Notes under the pieces: generated by a model
The model's input: only the letters and a program-made list of their open reading frames with translations
The model's database searches: none
Told to the model about the DNA's origin: nothing
Program-made: the position numbers and the translations under genes
From: Microbispora bryophytorum
GTDB taxonomy: Bacteria; Actinomycetota; Actinomycetes; Streptosporangiales; Streptosporangiaceae
Length of the DNA stretch: 64,000 nt
Assembly (NCBI RefSeq): GCF_006874465.1
Contig: NZ_VIRL01000021.1
Location: forward strand, 62,001 to 126,000
Direction: 5' to 3'
Shown here: one piece after another, positions 8,863 to 18,179 of the stretch
Position numbering within the stretch: position 1 is the first letter of the stretch
Layout: each line of letters opens with the position of its first letter

Positions 8863-9127
8863 AGCTTGACGCTGGCCACGCGACCCGGCCCGTGCGCCGT
8901 TCAGCACGGTCACCGCGCAACTCCCGGGCACAGACGGGGACACGTGATTTCCCCGCGAGTTGACGCTGTCCTCGCTACTCTCGTAAAAGAAACCACTGCT
9001 CCCCGCCGTCCGGCAATCGCCCGGACTGGCGGGGATTATTCGTTGCGGAGCAAACCAAACCGCGTCATTCTGTTCCGCCGAACCCGGTGCGGCGACGATT
9101 CGCCGGGTCGCCGAGTGCGGGAGGCGG
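8863..9127. other. Gene-free spacer after the kinase fragment
   Basis: I see no supported gene here. It starts with a 19-bp exact match (8867-8885) to 6196-6214 in the second adaptor gene and contains an AT-richer stretch around 8940-9060. Confidence 0.4.
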
Positions 9128-9499
9128 TCACCCGCGGGCTGAGGGGACTTCATAGACGGGCGGTCCGCCCCGCATCTCTGCCAGATCGTCCTCGGTGACG
9201 CCGAGGTCGACGGCAAGGCCCGCCTGCCGGGGGTCCCAGCCGTGCTGCAGGGCCATGCGGATGACCGCCGCCACGAGCGCCGGCCGTACGGCCATCGTTC
9301 GCTCTCCCAACCAGGCGTCAGGGCGCAAGAAGGGAAGCGACACCAGGAGCACCCGGCCCGGCCCTTCCGCCGGCTGGACCGCGAATGTCAACGGTGACCA
9401 GCCGTTCCCCTGGGAGTACGTGGGCTTGTGGCGGATCCGCCATCGATAGGCGACACCGTCGACGGTGATGGGCCGTGAACCCTTCCTGGGAATCGTCAC
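9128..9499 (-). CDS. Conserved hypothetical protein, about 123 aa
   Basis: The N-terminus (RKGSRPITVDGVAYRWRIRHKP) resembles a widely spread small family of unknown function found in soil bacteria. The C-terminal half is helical (ALVAAVIRMALQHGWDP). I choose the GTG at 9497-9499: GGAGGT lies 4 bases before it, while the in-frame GTG at 9505 would overlap that ribosome-binding site. It lies between the broken and intact kinase genes and is transcribed in the same direction. No catalytic motif was recognised. Confidence 0.72.
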   Translation of the reverse strand: MTIPRKGSRPITVDGVAYRWRIRHKPTYSQGNGWSPLTFAVQPAEGPGRVLLVSLPFLRPDAWLGERTMAVRPALVAAVIRMALQHGWDPRQAGLAVDLGVTEDDLAEMRGGPPVYEVPSARG

Positions 9500-9559
9500 G
9501 AACACCTCCGCCCCTCAACCTCCACGCTTGGGGACGCGTGAGTCAACGCAATTCAACGG

Positions 9560-10951
9560 TCAAAGGGCCTCGGGGGCGAGGGGGAGGGTGACGCGGAAGG
9601 CGGCGCCGGCGCCGGGGGCCGTCTCCACGCCCACCTCGCCGCCGTGGGCCCGGACGAGGGACTCCACGATCGCCAGCCCGAGGCCGCTGCCGCCGGACGG
9701 CCGCCTGCGGGAGGGGTCGGCGCGGTAGAAGCGCTCGAAGACCCGGCCGGCCTGCTCGGGTGTGAGGCCGGGCCCCTTGTCGGCCACCTCGACGAACGCC
9801 GTGCCGTCCAGGCTGCCGACGCGTACGGTGATCGGCGTTCCCTCGGGCGTGTGGGTCGTGGCGTTGCTCATCAGGTTGCCCACGACCTGCCTCAGCCGCA
9901 CCTCGTCCCCCGAGACGATCAGCGCCGCGTCTCCCTCGACCACCAGCGACACGTCGCGGCCGGGGCAGAGGGTCCTCGCGTCGTGGACCGCGTCGGCCGC
10001 CAGGGCCAGCAGGTCCACGGGCTGCGTGCGCAGCGGGCGCTGCTGGTCGAGCCGGGCGAGCAGCAGGAGGTCGTCCACGAGCAGGCCCATGCGGGCGGCC
10101 TCGCTCTCGATGCGCGACATCAGCCGCGTGGTGTCGGCGTCCGGCGCCTGCCGGTGGAACTCGGCGAAGCCCCTGATCGAGGTGAGCGGCGTACGCAGTT
10201 CGTGCGAGGCGTCGGCCACGAAGCGGCGCATGCGCGCCTCCGACTCCCTGGCCGCGGTCTCGGAGGCCGCCCGGGCCTGGAACGCCGCCTCGATCTGGGC
10301 GAGCATGCCGTTCAGCGCGCGGGCGAGCCGCCCGACCTCGGTGCGCGGGTCGCGGTCGGGGATCCGGCTGCCGAGGTTCCCCCGGGCGATGGCCTCGGCG
10401 GTCGCCTCGATCTCCGCCAGCGGCCGCAGGCTGCGCCGTACGATCACGACGCCGACGACGGCCAGCAGGACCATCAGGGCGCCGCCGACCAGCGCCTCGA
10501 TGAGGGCGAGCCGGCCGGTGATCTGCCCGACCGAGGCCATGTCCACCGCGACGACGACCGTACCGAAACCCTCCACGGGCACCACCCGGGCCCGCCACTG
10601 GCCGTCACCCGACACCGCGGGCACCGTTGTGGGGTTCCGGGAGGTCACGACGCCGGGGCCCGGCAGGGTCTCCGCCCCCAGGGCCGCCTGCGCGAGCAGC
10701 GTCCTGCCTGCGCCGTCGCGGATCTCCACCCGGCCCTCGGGCGGCAGCCTGAGCCGTGCGAACACCGCCGGACCCCGGTCGAGCCGTCTTTCGGCCTCGT
10801 GCGCCAGCAGGGCGACCTTCCGGTCGACCCGGCCGACCAGGTAGTCGCGCAGCACCGAGACGCTGCCCACGCCGATGACCGCGAGGGCGACCGCGACCAG
10901 CGCGAGCATGGCCGCGCTGAGCCGGATCCGCAGCGGCGTGCGCCCCGACAC
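9560..10951 (-). CDS. Sensor histidine kinase
   Basis: A 463-aa membrane kinase: TM1 at about 12-32, an external sensor region to about 150, TM2 at about 152-175 (LIEALVGGALMVLLAVVGVV), HAMP domain (RRSLRPLAEIEATAEAIARG), HisKA with the phosphorylated His in DASHELRTPLTSIRGF, and an ATPase domain with N-box (GNLMSNATTHTPEG), G1 (VADKGPGL) and G2 (GGSGLGLAIV). It starts 3 bp after the response regulator stop, so the pair is co-transcribed. It is the parent of the fragment at 8440-8862. Confidence 0.94.
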   Translation of the reverse strand: MSGRTPLRIRLSAAMLALVAVALAVIGVGSVSVLRDYLVGRVDRKVALLAHEAERRLDRGPAVFARLRLPPEGRVEIRDGAGRTLLAQAALGAETLPGPGVVTSRNPTTVPAVSGDGQWRARVVPVEGFGTVVVAVDMASVGQITGRLALIEALVGGALMVLLAVVGVVIVRRSLRPLAEIEATAEAIARGNLGSRIPDRDPRTEVGRLARALNGMLAQIEAAFQARAASETAARESEARMRRFVADASHELRTPLTSIRGFAEFHRQAPDADTTRLMSRIESEAARMGLLVDDLLLLARLDQQRPLRTQPVDLLALAADAVHDARTLCPGRDVSLVVEGDAALIVSGDEVRLRQVVGNLMSNATTHTPEGTPITVRVGSLDGTAFVEVADKGPGLTPEQAGRVFERFYRADPSRRRPSGGSGLGLAIVESLVRAHGGEVGVETAPGAGAAFRVTLPLAPEAL

Positions 10952-10954
10952 GGC

Positions 10955-11677
<723 letters not shown>

Positions 11678-11695
11678 TGCGGCAGCACTCTAGAC

Positions 11696-12880
11696 CTAGA
11701 AAGTTAAGGGAACCGTTAAAGCGATGTGCCGCGCGATCGCCAGGCTGCTCGTCGCGGCAGGTGAGGGCGCGTTTCGCACCAGTACGATCCGCCCGCGCAC
11801 GTCGATGACGAAGTCGTCGAGCAGCCTGCCGTCCCGCGCCACGGCCTGGGCCCGCACGCCGCCTCCGGCGCGTACGAGGTCGGCCGGGGCCAGCTCGGGC
11901 ACGTATCTCCGGGCGGCGGCCACGAAGGCCCGCTTGGCCAGCGAGCCGTACACCTCGCGCAGGCCGGTGCGCCAGTGCTCGGCCGCCATGCGCCGGGCGC
12001 CCGGCCAGGCCGCGATCCGCCGCAGGTCGCGCAGCGACGCCGACCGCCAGGAGTAGCCCTCCAGGGCGAGCGCGGGCACGGCGTTGGGCCCGACGAGGAC
12101 CTCTCCGTCGATCCTGCGGGTCAGGTGGACGCCGAGGAAGGGGTAGCGGGGGTCGGGCACGGGATAGATGAGCCCCTTCACCAGGCCGCGCGCCGGGCCG
12201 GCGAGCCGGTAGTACTCACCCCGGAACGGGACGATCCGCACGTCGCCGCCCGCTCTCGCCAGGTCCGCCACGCCGTCGGTGCCGAGGCCGGCGCAGGAGA
12301 TCAGCCGGTCGAAGGTGAGCCTCTCCGGCCCGGCCGCCACCGCCACGCCGTCGGTGGTCTGCCTGATCGCGCGTACGGGACGCGAGAGCCGTACGAACCC
12401 GCCGGCCTCGGTCACGTCGGCGGCGAGGCGGCGGGCGACCGCGGGGAAGTCGGTGATCGCGGTGTGCGGCGAGTGGACGGCGGCGACTCCGACCGCGCGC
12501 GGTTCCACCTCCCGCAGGCCGATCGCGTCGAGCTCGGCGATGCCGGGCACGCCGTTCTCCCTGGCCCGCTCGGCGATGCGGCGCAGCCCGGACAGCTCGG
12601 CCCGGGTGGAGGCCACGACGAGCTTGCCCGCCTCGTCGTACGGCAGGCCGTGCTCGGCGCAGTACTCGCGCAGCATGGCGGCGCCCTCCCGGCAGAGGGT
12701 CGCCTTGAGCGAGCCGGGCTGGTAGTAGATCCCGGCGTGCACGACCCCGCTGTTGTGCCCGGTCTGGTGGGCGGCGATCCGGGGCTCCTTCTCCAGCACG
12801 GTCACCTCGGCGCCCGCCCGCGCCATCTGCCGGGCCACGGCCAGACCGAGGATTCCGGCGCCGACGATCCCGATCCTCAT
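11696..12880 (-). CDS. lhgO: L-2-hydroxyglutarate oxidase
   Basis: A 394-aa FAD-dependent oxidoreductase of the DAO family. The N-terminal dinucleotide fold GIVGAGILGLAVARQM and the EKEPRIAAHQTGHNSGVVHAGIYY stretch match the LhgO/L2HGDH group, which oxidises L-2-hydroxyglutarate to 2-oxoglutarate and passes electrons to the respiratory chain. The length fits the family (about 400 aa). It is divergent from a small hypothetical gene. The substrate is assigned from family similarity. Confidence 0.88.
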   Translation of the reverse strand: MRIGIVGAGILGLAVARQMARAGAEVTVLEKEPRIAAHQTGHNSGVVHAGIYYQPGSLKATLCREGAAMLREYCAEHGLPYDEAGKLVVASTRAELSGLRRIAERARENGVPGIAELDAIGLREVEPRAVGVAAVHSPHTAITDFPAVARRLAADVTEAGGFVRLSRPVRAIRQTTDGVAVAAGPERLTFDRLISCAGLGTDGVADLARAGGDVRIVPFRGEYYRLAGPARGLVKGLIYPVPDPRYPFLGVHLTRRIDGEVLVGPNAVPALALEGYSWRSASLRDLRRIAAWPGARRMAAEHWRTGLREVYGSLAKRAFVAAARRYVPELAPADLVRAGGGVRAQAVARDGRLLDDFVIDVRGRIVLVRNAPSPAATSSLAIARHIALTVPLTF

Positions 12881-12956
12881 GTCTGTACGGCTCTCGACAG
12901 CATGTCGGACATTGTCGCAGCCGGAGTCGCTCCACGGTGATCGAACCTGTGTTCGG

Positions 12957-12962
12957 TACGAT
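12957..12962 (+). promoter_or_regulatory. -10 element of a probable leaderless promoter
   Basis: TACGAT ends 6 nt before the GTG start at 12969, with no ribosome-binding site between. The -35 region is weak. Confidence 0.45.
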
Positions 12963-12968
12963 GACGGC

Positions 12969-13331
12969 GTGTACGTCCCACCCGGCTGGCCAGCGGAGGT
13001 GCGCCCTCCCGGCAGCCCCGACTGGAAGGTCTCGGCCGTGTCGTGGCTGCTCGACGCGGTGCCCCCGGACTACCGTGCGTACGGCGTGCTGCGCCGTCAC
13101 CCGCTCGCGCTCGCCCGGATGGCCCGCCAGCAGGTGGCGGCCTCGATCCAGGCGGCCAGGGAGGGATACCGGGGGGCGGCGGTGGACCTGAAGGAGCACC
13201 TGCCCCCGCACGCGATCGAGGCGGTCCTCGACGCCTACCGGCAGGAGGGCCCCCGGCTCGTGCGGCTGGCCGAGTCGGTCGCGCTCGTGGAGCGGGCCCT
13301 GCGCGGGGAGCACTTCCTGCCTCGCCTGTGA
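12969..13331 (+). CDS. Conserved actinobacterial hypothetical protein, about 120 aa
   Basis: Starts VYVPPGWPAEVRPPGSPDW and continues as a mostly helical protein with a repeated Arg/Ala pattern (LARMARQQVAASIQAAREGY). I do not recognise a named domain. GTG at 12969 is chosen because a -10 hexamer lies 6 nt upstream; the frame is open further upstream but those residues read as shadow sequence. It is a single-gene unit between lhgO (divergent) and the CBS gene (same direction). Confidence 0.7.
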   Translation: MYVPPGWPAEVRPPGSPDWKVSAVSWLLDAVPPDYRAYGVLRRHPLALARMARQQVAASIQAAREGYRGAAVDLKEHLPPHAIEAVLDAYRQEGPRLVRLAESVALVERALRGEHFLPRL

Positions 13332-13393
13332 ACCGCTCTTACTTCTGGACAAATGGGGCATAACACCCCAAAAGACGGAATCGGGGGTTAGCC

Positions 13394-13828
13394 ATGACCA
13401 CTGAGGGAGTGAACAAGACCGCCGGCCAGGTCATGCACGAGGGCGCGCAATGCGTCGGCGAGCACGAGAGCCTGCGCAGGGCCGCGGAGATGATGCGGGA
13501 CATGAGCGTCGGCGCCCTTCCCATCTGCGGGGAGGACGACCGGCTCAAGGGCATCATCACCGACCGCGACATCGTGATCAAGTGTGTCGCCGAAGGCAAG
13601 GACCTCGACCAGACCACGACGAGCGAACTGGCCCGCGGCCTGGTCTGGGTCGACGCGAACGCCGGCGTCGAGGACGCCCTGGCGAAGATGGAGGAGCACC
13701 AGATCAAGCGCATGCCGGTGATCGACAACCACCGGATCGTCGGGATGATCACCGAGGCCGACCTGGCCAAGGAGCTGCCCGACAGCAAGCTCGCGGAGTT
13801 CGTCCACCAGATCTACGCGCGGGGCTGA
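13394..13828 (+). CDS. CBS-domain protein (Hrp1-like)
   Basis: A 144-aa protein made of two CBS motifs: residues about 10-70 (VMHEGAQCVGEHESLRRAAE ... GIITDRDIVIK) and about 75-135 (VDANAGVEDALAKMEEHQIK ... IVGMITEADLAKEL). Pairs of CBS motifs form a Bateman module that often binds adenosine ligands. The size and layout are like mycobacterial hypoxic response protein 1. No enzyme domain is attached, so it likely acts as a small ligand-binding or regulatory protein. Confidence 0.9.
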   Translation: MTTEGVNKTAGQVMHEGAQCVGEHESLRRAAEMMRDMSVGALPICGEDDRLKGIITDRDIVIKCVAEGKDLDQTTTSELARGLVWVDANAGVEDALAKMEEHQIKRMPVIDNHRIVGMITEADLAKELPDSKLAEFVHQIYARG

Positions 13829-14001
13829 CTCTCGCGGCGATCTTCGGGCCGGGTGTCGCCGGGAACGGCGGCCCGGCCCTCTGCAGGCCTGGCCCTCCGC
13901 CCGCCTGAACCCCTCTCTGCCCGGACCTCCCACTGGTCGGCCCTCCGCCTGCCTGGATCTCCCCGTCCGCCCCGAGTCCGCCCGAGGTCGCCCGAGAGCC
14001 T

Positions 14002-15147
<1,146 letters not shown>

Positions 15148-15241
15148 GCGGCCATCATTCCCGATGCCCGCCCTGCGTGCGGCGGGCGGCATGCCCCCGG
15201 TCGTCCCGGAATCGGTCAGGAGCGGGTCTGCGGGCGATCCG

Positions 15242-16351
15242 TCACCGCAGAGCGGCGTAGAAGTCGCGCAGGTCGGCGGCGAGCACGTCCGGCCGCAGGT
15301 GGGCGGCGTAGTGGCCGCCCGCGTCATACGACCGCCAGTGGACGATGTTCTTGTGATCGCGCTCGGCGAAGGTGCGCATCGACACGAAGTCGCCCTCGAA
15401 CATCGCCAGGCCGAGCGGGACCGTCGTCGGCTCCTTGGGGTGCTCGGCGCGGGCGTCCTCGTAGTAGAACCGCGTGGCCGACGTGGCGGTGCCGGTCACC
15501 CAGTAGAGCATCATGTTGGTCAGGATGAAGTCGTCGTCCACGTCCTCACCGAACAACTGCGCGTTCCAGCCCAGCAGCCCGGCCGGCGAGTCGAAGATCC
15601 CGTACGACAACGTCTGCGGCTGCTGCGAGTGGACCATGTTGAACGACATCTTGTTCTCGTAGAACCACTGCAGCACCTCCAGTCCCTTCCGCTCCTCGTC
15701 GGTGAGGTTCGCCATCTCCGCCGGGTCGCCGGAGGGGAAGGAGTAGATCTGCGTGACGTGGACGCCGACGACGTGCTCGGGGTCCACCCGGCCCACCTCG
15801 GGCGAGACGAACGAGCCGCCGTCGTTGCCCACCGCGCCGTACCGGTCGTAGCCGAGCCTGCGCATGAGCTCCGCCCACGCCCGGGCCGTACGGAACCGGT
15901 TCCAGCCCCGCTCCCGCGTCGGGCCGGAGAAGCCGAAGCCGGGCAGCGACGGGATCACCAGGTGGAACGCCCGGGCCGGGTCCTCGGGGTTCGTCAGCGG
16001 TTCGACGACCTTGAGGTACTCGGCGATCGAGCCCGGCCAGCCGTGGGTGAGGATCAGCGGAAGGGCGTCCTCATAGGGCGACCGCACGTGCAGGAAGTGG
16101 ATGTCCTGCCCGTCGATCTCGGTGATGAACTGCGGATATTTGTTGATCTCCGCCTCGTGCGCACGCCAGTCGTACCCGTCCCGCCAGTATTCGGCCAGCC
16201 GCTTCACGTACGCGACAGGCACGCCGTACTCCCAACCGGCGCCCGGGATCTCGTCGGGCCAGCGGGTCCGGCCGAGCCGGTCCTTCAGGTCGTCGAGATC
16301 GGCCTGCGGGACGTCGATGCGGAAGGGCCTGATCTGCGTGTTCTCGCTCAT
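15242..16351 (-). CDS. Epoxide hydrolase (EHN plus alpha/beta-hydrolase fold)
   Basis: A 369-aa enzyme. The N-terminal epoxide hydrolase domain (EHN) covers about 5-110 (FRIDVPQADLDDLKDRLGRT), with the oxyanion-hole motif LILTHGWPGS; the likely nucleophile Asp is in YGAVGNDGGSFV, and a late His region is GGHYAAHLRPD. Members open epoxides to diols by a covalent ester intermediate. It is divergent from a WYL regulator across a 62-bp gap that holds a strong palindrome, so that regulator probably controls it. Confidence 0.9.
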   Translation of the reverse strand: MSENTQIRPFRIDVPQADLDDLKDRLGRTRWPDEIPGAGWEYGVPVAYVKRLAEYWRDGYDWRAHEAEINKYPQFITEIDGQDIHFLHVRSPYEDALPLILTHGWPGSIAEYLKVVEPLTNPEDPARAFHLVIPSLPGFGFSGPTRERGWNRFRTARAWAELMRRLGYDRYGAVGNDGGSFVSPEVGRVDPEHVVGVHVTQIYSFPSGDPAEMANLTDEERKGLEVLQWFYENKMSFNMVHSQQPQTLSYGIFDSPAGLLGWNAQLFGEDVDDDFILTNMMLYWVTGTATSATRFYYEDARAEHPKEPTTVPLGLAMFEGDFVSMRTFAERDHKNIVHWRSYDAGGHYAAHLRPDVLAADLRDFYAALR

Positions 16352-16358
16352 GACGCCG

Positions 16359-16364
16359 ACATTA
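16359..16364 (-). promoter_or_regulatory. -10 element of the epoxide hydrolase promoter (leaderless)
   Basis: TAATGT on the minus strand lies 7 nt before the ATG at 16351, with no ribosome-binding site. Its -35 region falls in the palindrome at 16371-16395. Confidence 0.6.
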
Positions 16365-16370
16365 CGGACC

Positions 16371-16395
16371 CTTCAGGACAGGTACTGTCCTGAAG
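16371..16395. promoter_or_regulatory. Palindromic operator between epoxide hydrolase and WYL regulator
   Basis: Perfect 10-bp arms CTTCAGGACA and TGTCCTGAAG around a 5-bp centre. The dyad covers the expected -35 region of the epoxide hydrolase promoter and lies 18 bp before the regulator's ATG, so binding would block both. It is the likely site of the WYL regulator. Confidence 0.8.
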
Positions 16396-16413
16396 TCCCG
16401 CCAGACTGAGAAC

Positions 16414-17409
16414 ATGCTGGAAACCTCGGCGCGGTTGCTGCGCCTGCTGGCGCTGCTCCAGGCCAGACGCGACTGGCCCGGCGCGATCCTGGCCGAACGG
16501 CTGGACGTGAGCGAGCGCACGGTACGCCGCGACGTCGACCGGCTGCGCGATCTCGGCTATCCGGTGGAGTCCTCCCGCGGCACGGACGGCGGCTACCGGC
16601 TGGTCGCCGGGACGGCGATGCCACCCCTGCTCCTCGACGACGACGAGGCGGTGGCCGTGGCGATCGGGCTGCGGGCCGCCGCCGGCGTGGCAGGCATCGA
16701 GGAGACGGCCGATCGCGCCGCCGCCAAGCTCGAACAGGTGCTGCCGTCACGCCTGCGCCGCCGCGTCGGCGCGCTGCAGGCCTACACCGAGCCGGTGCCG
16801 CCCGACCGGCCGGGTCCGGCGGTCGACCCCGCCGTGCTGAGCGTGCTGGCCGCGGCGTGCCGCGACCGTGAACGGCTGCGGTTCGACTACCGCGGCCACG
16901 ACGGCTCCTCCGGCGCCCGGGTGGCCGAGCCCTGCCGGCTCGTGTCCTGGGGCCGCCGGTGGTACCTCGTGGCCTGGGACGTCGACCGCGACGACTGGCG
17001 TACGTTCCGGGTGGACCGGATCGCGCCGCGCACTCCCACCGGCCCGCGCTTCCCGCCCCGCGACCCCCCGGAGGGCGGCGCGGCGGCGTACGTCGCCCGC
17101 GGCGTGTCGGCGGCGGCCTGGCGGCACCACGCCCGGGTGCTCGTCCACGCCCCCGCCGAGGTGGTCGCCGCGCGGATCAACCCCGCCGTCGGCGTCGTGG
17201 AGGACGTCGACGGCCATACCTGCGTGCTCGTGACGGGGGCCGACAGCGTGAACTCGCTCGCCGTCCACCTCGGCCTGCTCGACCTCGACTTCGAGGTCAC
17301 CGGCCCGCCGGAACTGGTGGAACGGCTACGCGCCCTCACCGCCCGCTACGCCCGCGCGACCGCCGCCGCCGAAGATCGGCCTAAGGGTCAGGCTGAGAGA
17401 TCGCGCTGA
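16414..17409 (+). CDS. YafY-type HTH/WYL-domain transcriptional regulator
   Basis: A 331-aa protein with an N-terminal winged helix (LLALLQARRDWPGAILAERL ... VSERTVRRDVDRLRDLGYPV) and a WYL domain (REPLRFDYRG-type stretch RERLRFDYRGHDG; RWYLVAWDVDRDDWRTFRVD), plus a C-terminal extension. WYL regulators sense ligands or nucleic acid and often repress a neighbouring gene. It is divergent from the epoxide hydrolase with a shared palindrome. Its last codons lie in a run of AGGTCAGGCTG-type repeats. Confidence 0.9.
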   Translation: MLETSARLLRLLALLQARRDWPGAILAERLDVSERTVRRDVDRLRDLGYPVESSRGTDGGYRLVAGTAMPPLLLDDDEAVAVAIGLRAAAGVAGIEETADRAAAKLEQVLPSRLRRRVGALQAYTEPVPPDRPGPAVDPAVLSVLAAACRDRERLRFDYRGHDGSSGARVAEPCRLVSWGRRWYLVAWDVDRDDWRTFRVDRIAPRTPTGPRFPPRDPPEGGAAAYVARGVSAAAWRHHARVLVHAPAEVVAARINPAVGVVEDVDGHTCVLVTGADSVNSLAVHLGLLDLDFEVTGPPELVERLRALTARYARATAAAEDRPKGQAERSR

Positions 17410-17437
17410 GAGGTCAGGCTGCGAGGTCAGGCTGAGG
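17384..17437. repeat. Short tandem repeats at convergent gene ends
   Basis: GGTCAGGCTG occurs three times, with related GATCGCGCTGAGA in between, covering the 3' ends of the WYL regulator and the SDR gene. The repeats code for the last residues of both proteins. Confidence 0.6.
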
Positions 17438-18179
17438 CGCCGCCGTCGAGCACCAGGTCGAGGCCCACCGCGAAACCGGCGTCGTCCGAGGCGAGCCAGA
17501 GCACGGTGCCGGTGATCTCGTCGAGAGCGCCGACGCGGCCGATCGGCAGCGACTCCCGCACCCGGGCGGCCCGGTCGTCCTCGGTCTCTCCGGGGCGCAG
17601 GGACATCGCCGTGTCCAGCGGACCCGGGCTGACCGCGTTGATCCTCACGCCTGCCCCGATGTTCTCCAGCGCGGCCGTGCGGGTCAGGGCGCTCACGGCC
17701 GCCTTGGACGCGGCGTACGCACCCACCCCGGGCACCCGGATGTGCGCCCCGATGTTCGAGGCGATGTTCACGATCACGCCGGAGCCCTGCGCGCGCATCG
17801 CGGCGATCTCGTGCTTCAGGGCGAGGAAGACGCCCGTCGTGTTGACCTGGAGGACACGCGCCCAGTCCTCCTCCGGCATGTCGGCGACGGCTCCTGCCGC
17901 GAAGATCCCCGCGTTGTTGACCGCGACGTCGAGGCGGCCGAACCGCGCGACGATCTCCCGGATGAGCCGGGCCACGGCGGCCGAGTCGGTCACGTCGACC
18001 GTGATCGCGGCGGCTCGGCCTCCCCCGGCCTCGATCAGCTTGACGGTCTGCTCCAGCGACTCCCGCCCCCGCCCGGCCGCCACCACGGTGGCGCCCTCCC
18101 CGGCGAACCCGCGGGCGACCGCCCGGCCGACGCCGGTGCCCGCCCCGGTGACCAGCACGACCATGTCCGTGAACCTCAT
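17427..18179 (-). CDS. SDR-family oxidoreductase
   Basis: A 250-aa short-chain dehydrogenase: the NAD(P) motif TGAGTGVGRAVA near the N-terminus, NNAG motif (VAVNNAGIF), a Ser in the VNIASN strand, and YAASK, the YxxxK catalytic pair. It starts directly after the TAG stop of the MFS gene (no spacing), so it is the last gene of a TetR-MFS-SDR transcription unit. Probably reduces or oxidises a compound handled by the transporter; the substrate is unknown. Confidence 0.9.
   Translation of the reverse strand: MRFTDMVVLVTGAGTGVGRAVARGFAGEGATVVAAGRGRESLEQTVKLIEAGGGRAAAITVDVTDSAAVARLIREIVARFGRLDVAVNNAGIFAAGAVADMPEEDWARVLQVNTTGVFLALKHEIAAMRAQGSGVIVNIASNIGAHIRVPGVGAYAASKAAVSALTRTAALENIGAGVRINAVSPGPLDTAMSLRPGETEDDRAARVRESLPIGRVGALDEITGTVLWLASDDAGFAVGLDLVLDGGASA

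Noticed and set aside
8284..9216. 310-aa open frame as a real membrane kinase
   Set aside because: Only the HAMP part is in frame; the 529-bp deletion shifts the frame and the flanks are unrelated, so it is treated as a pseudogene.
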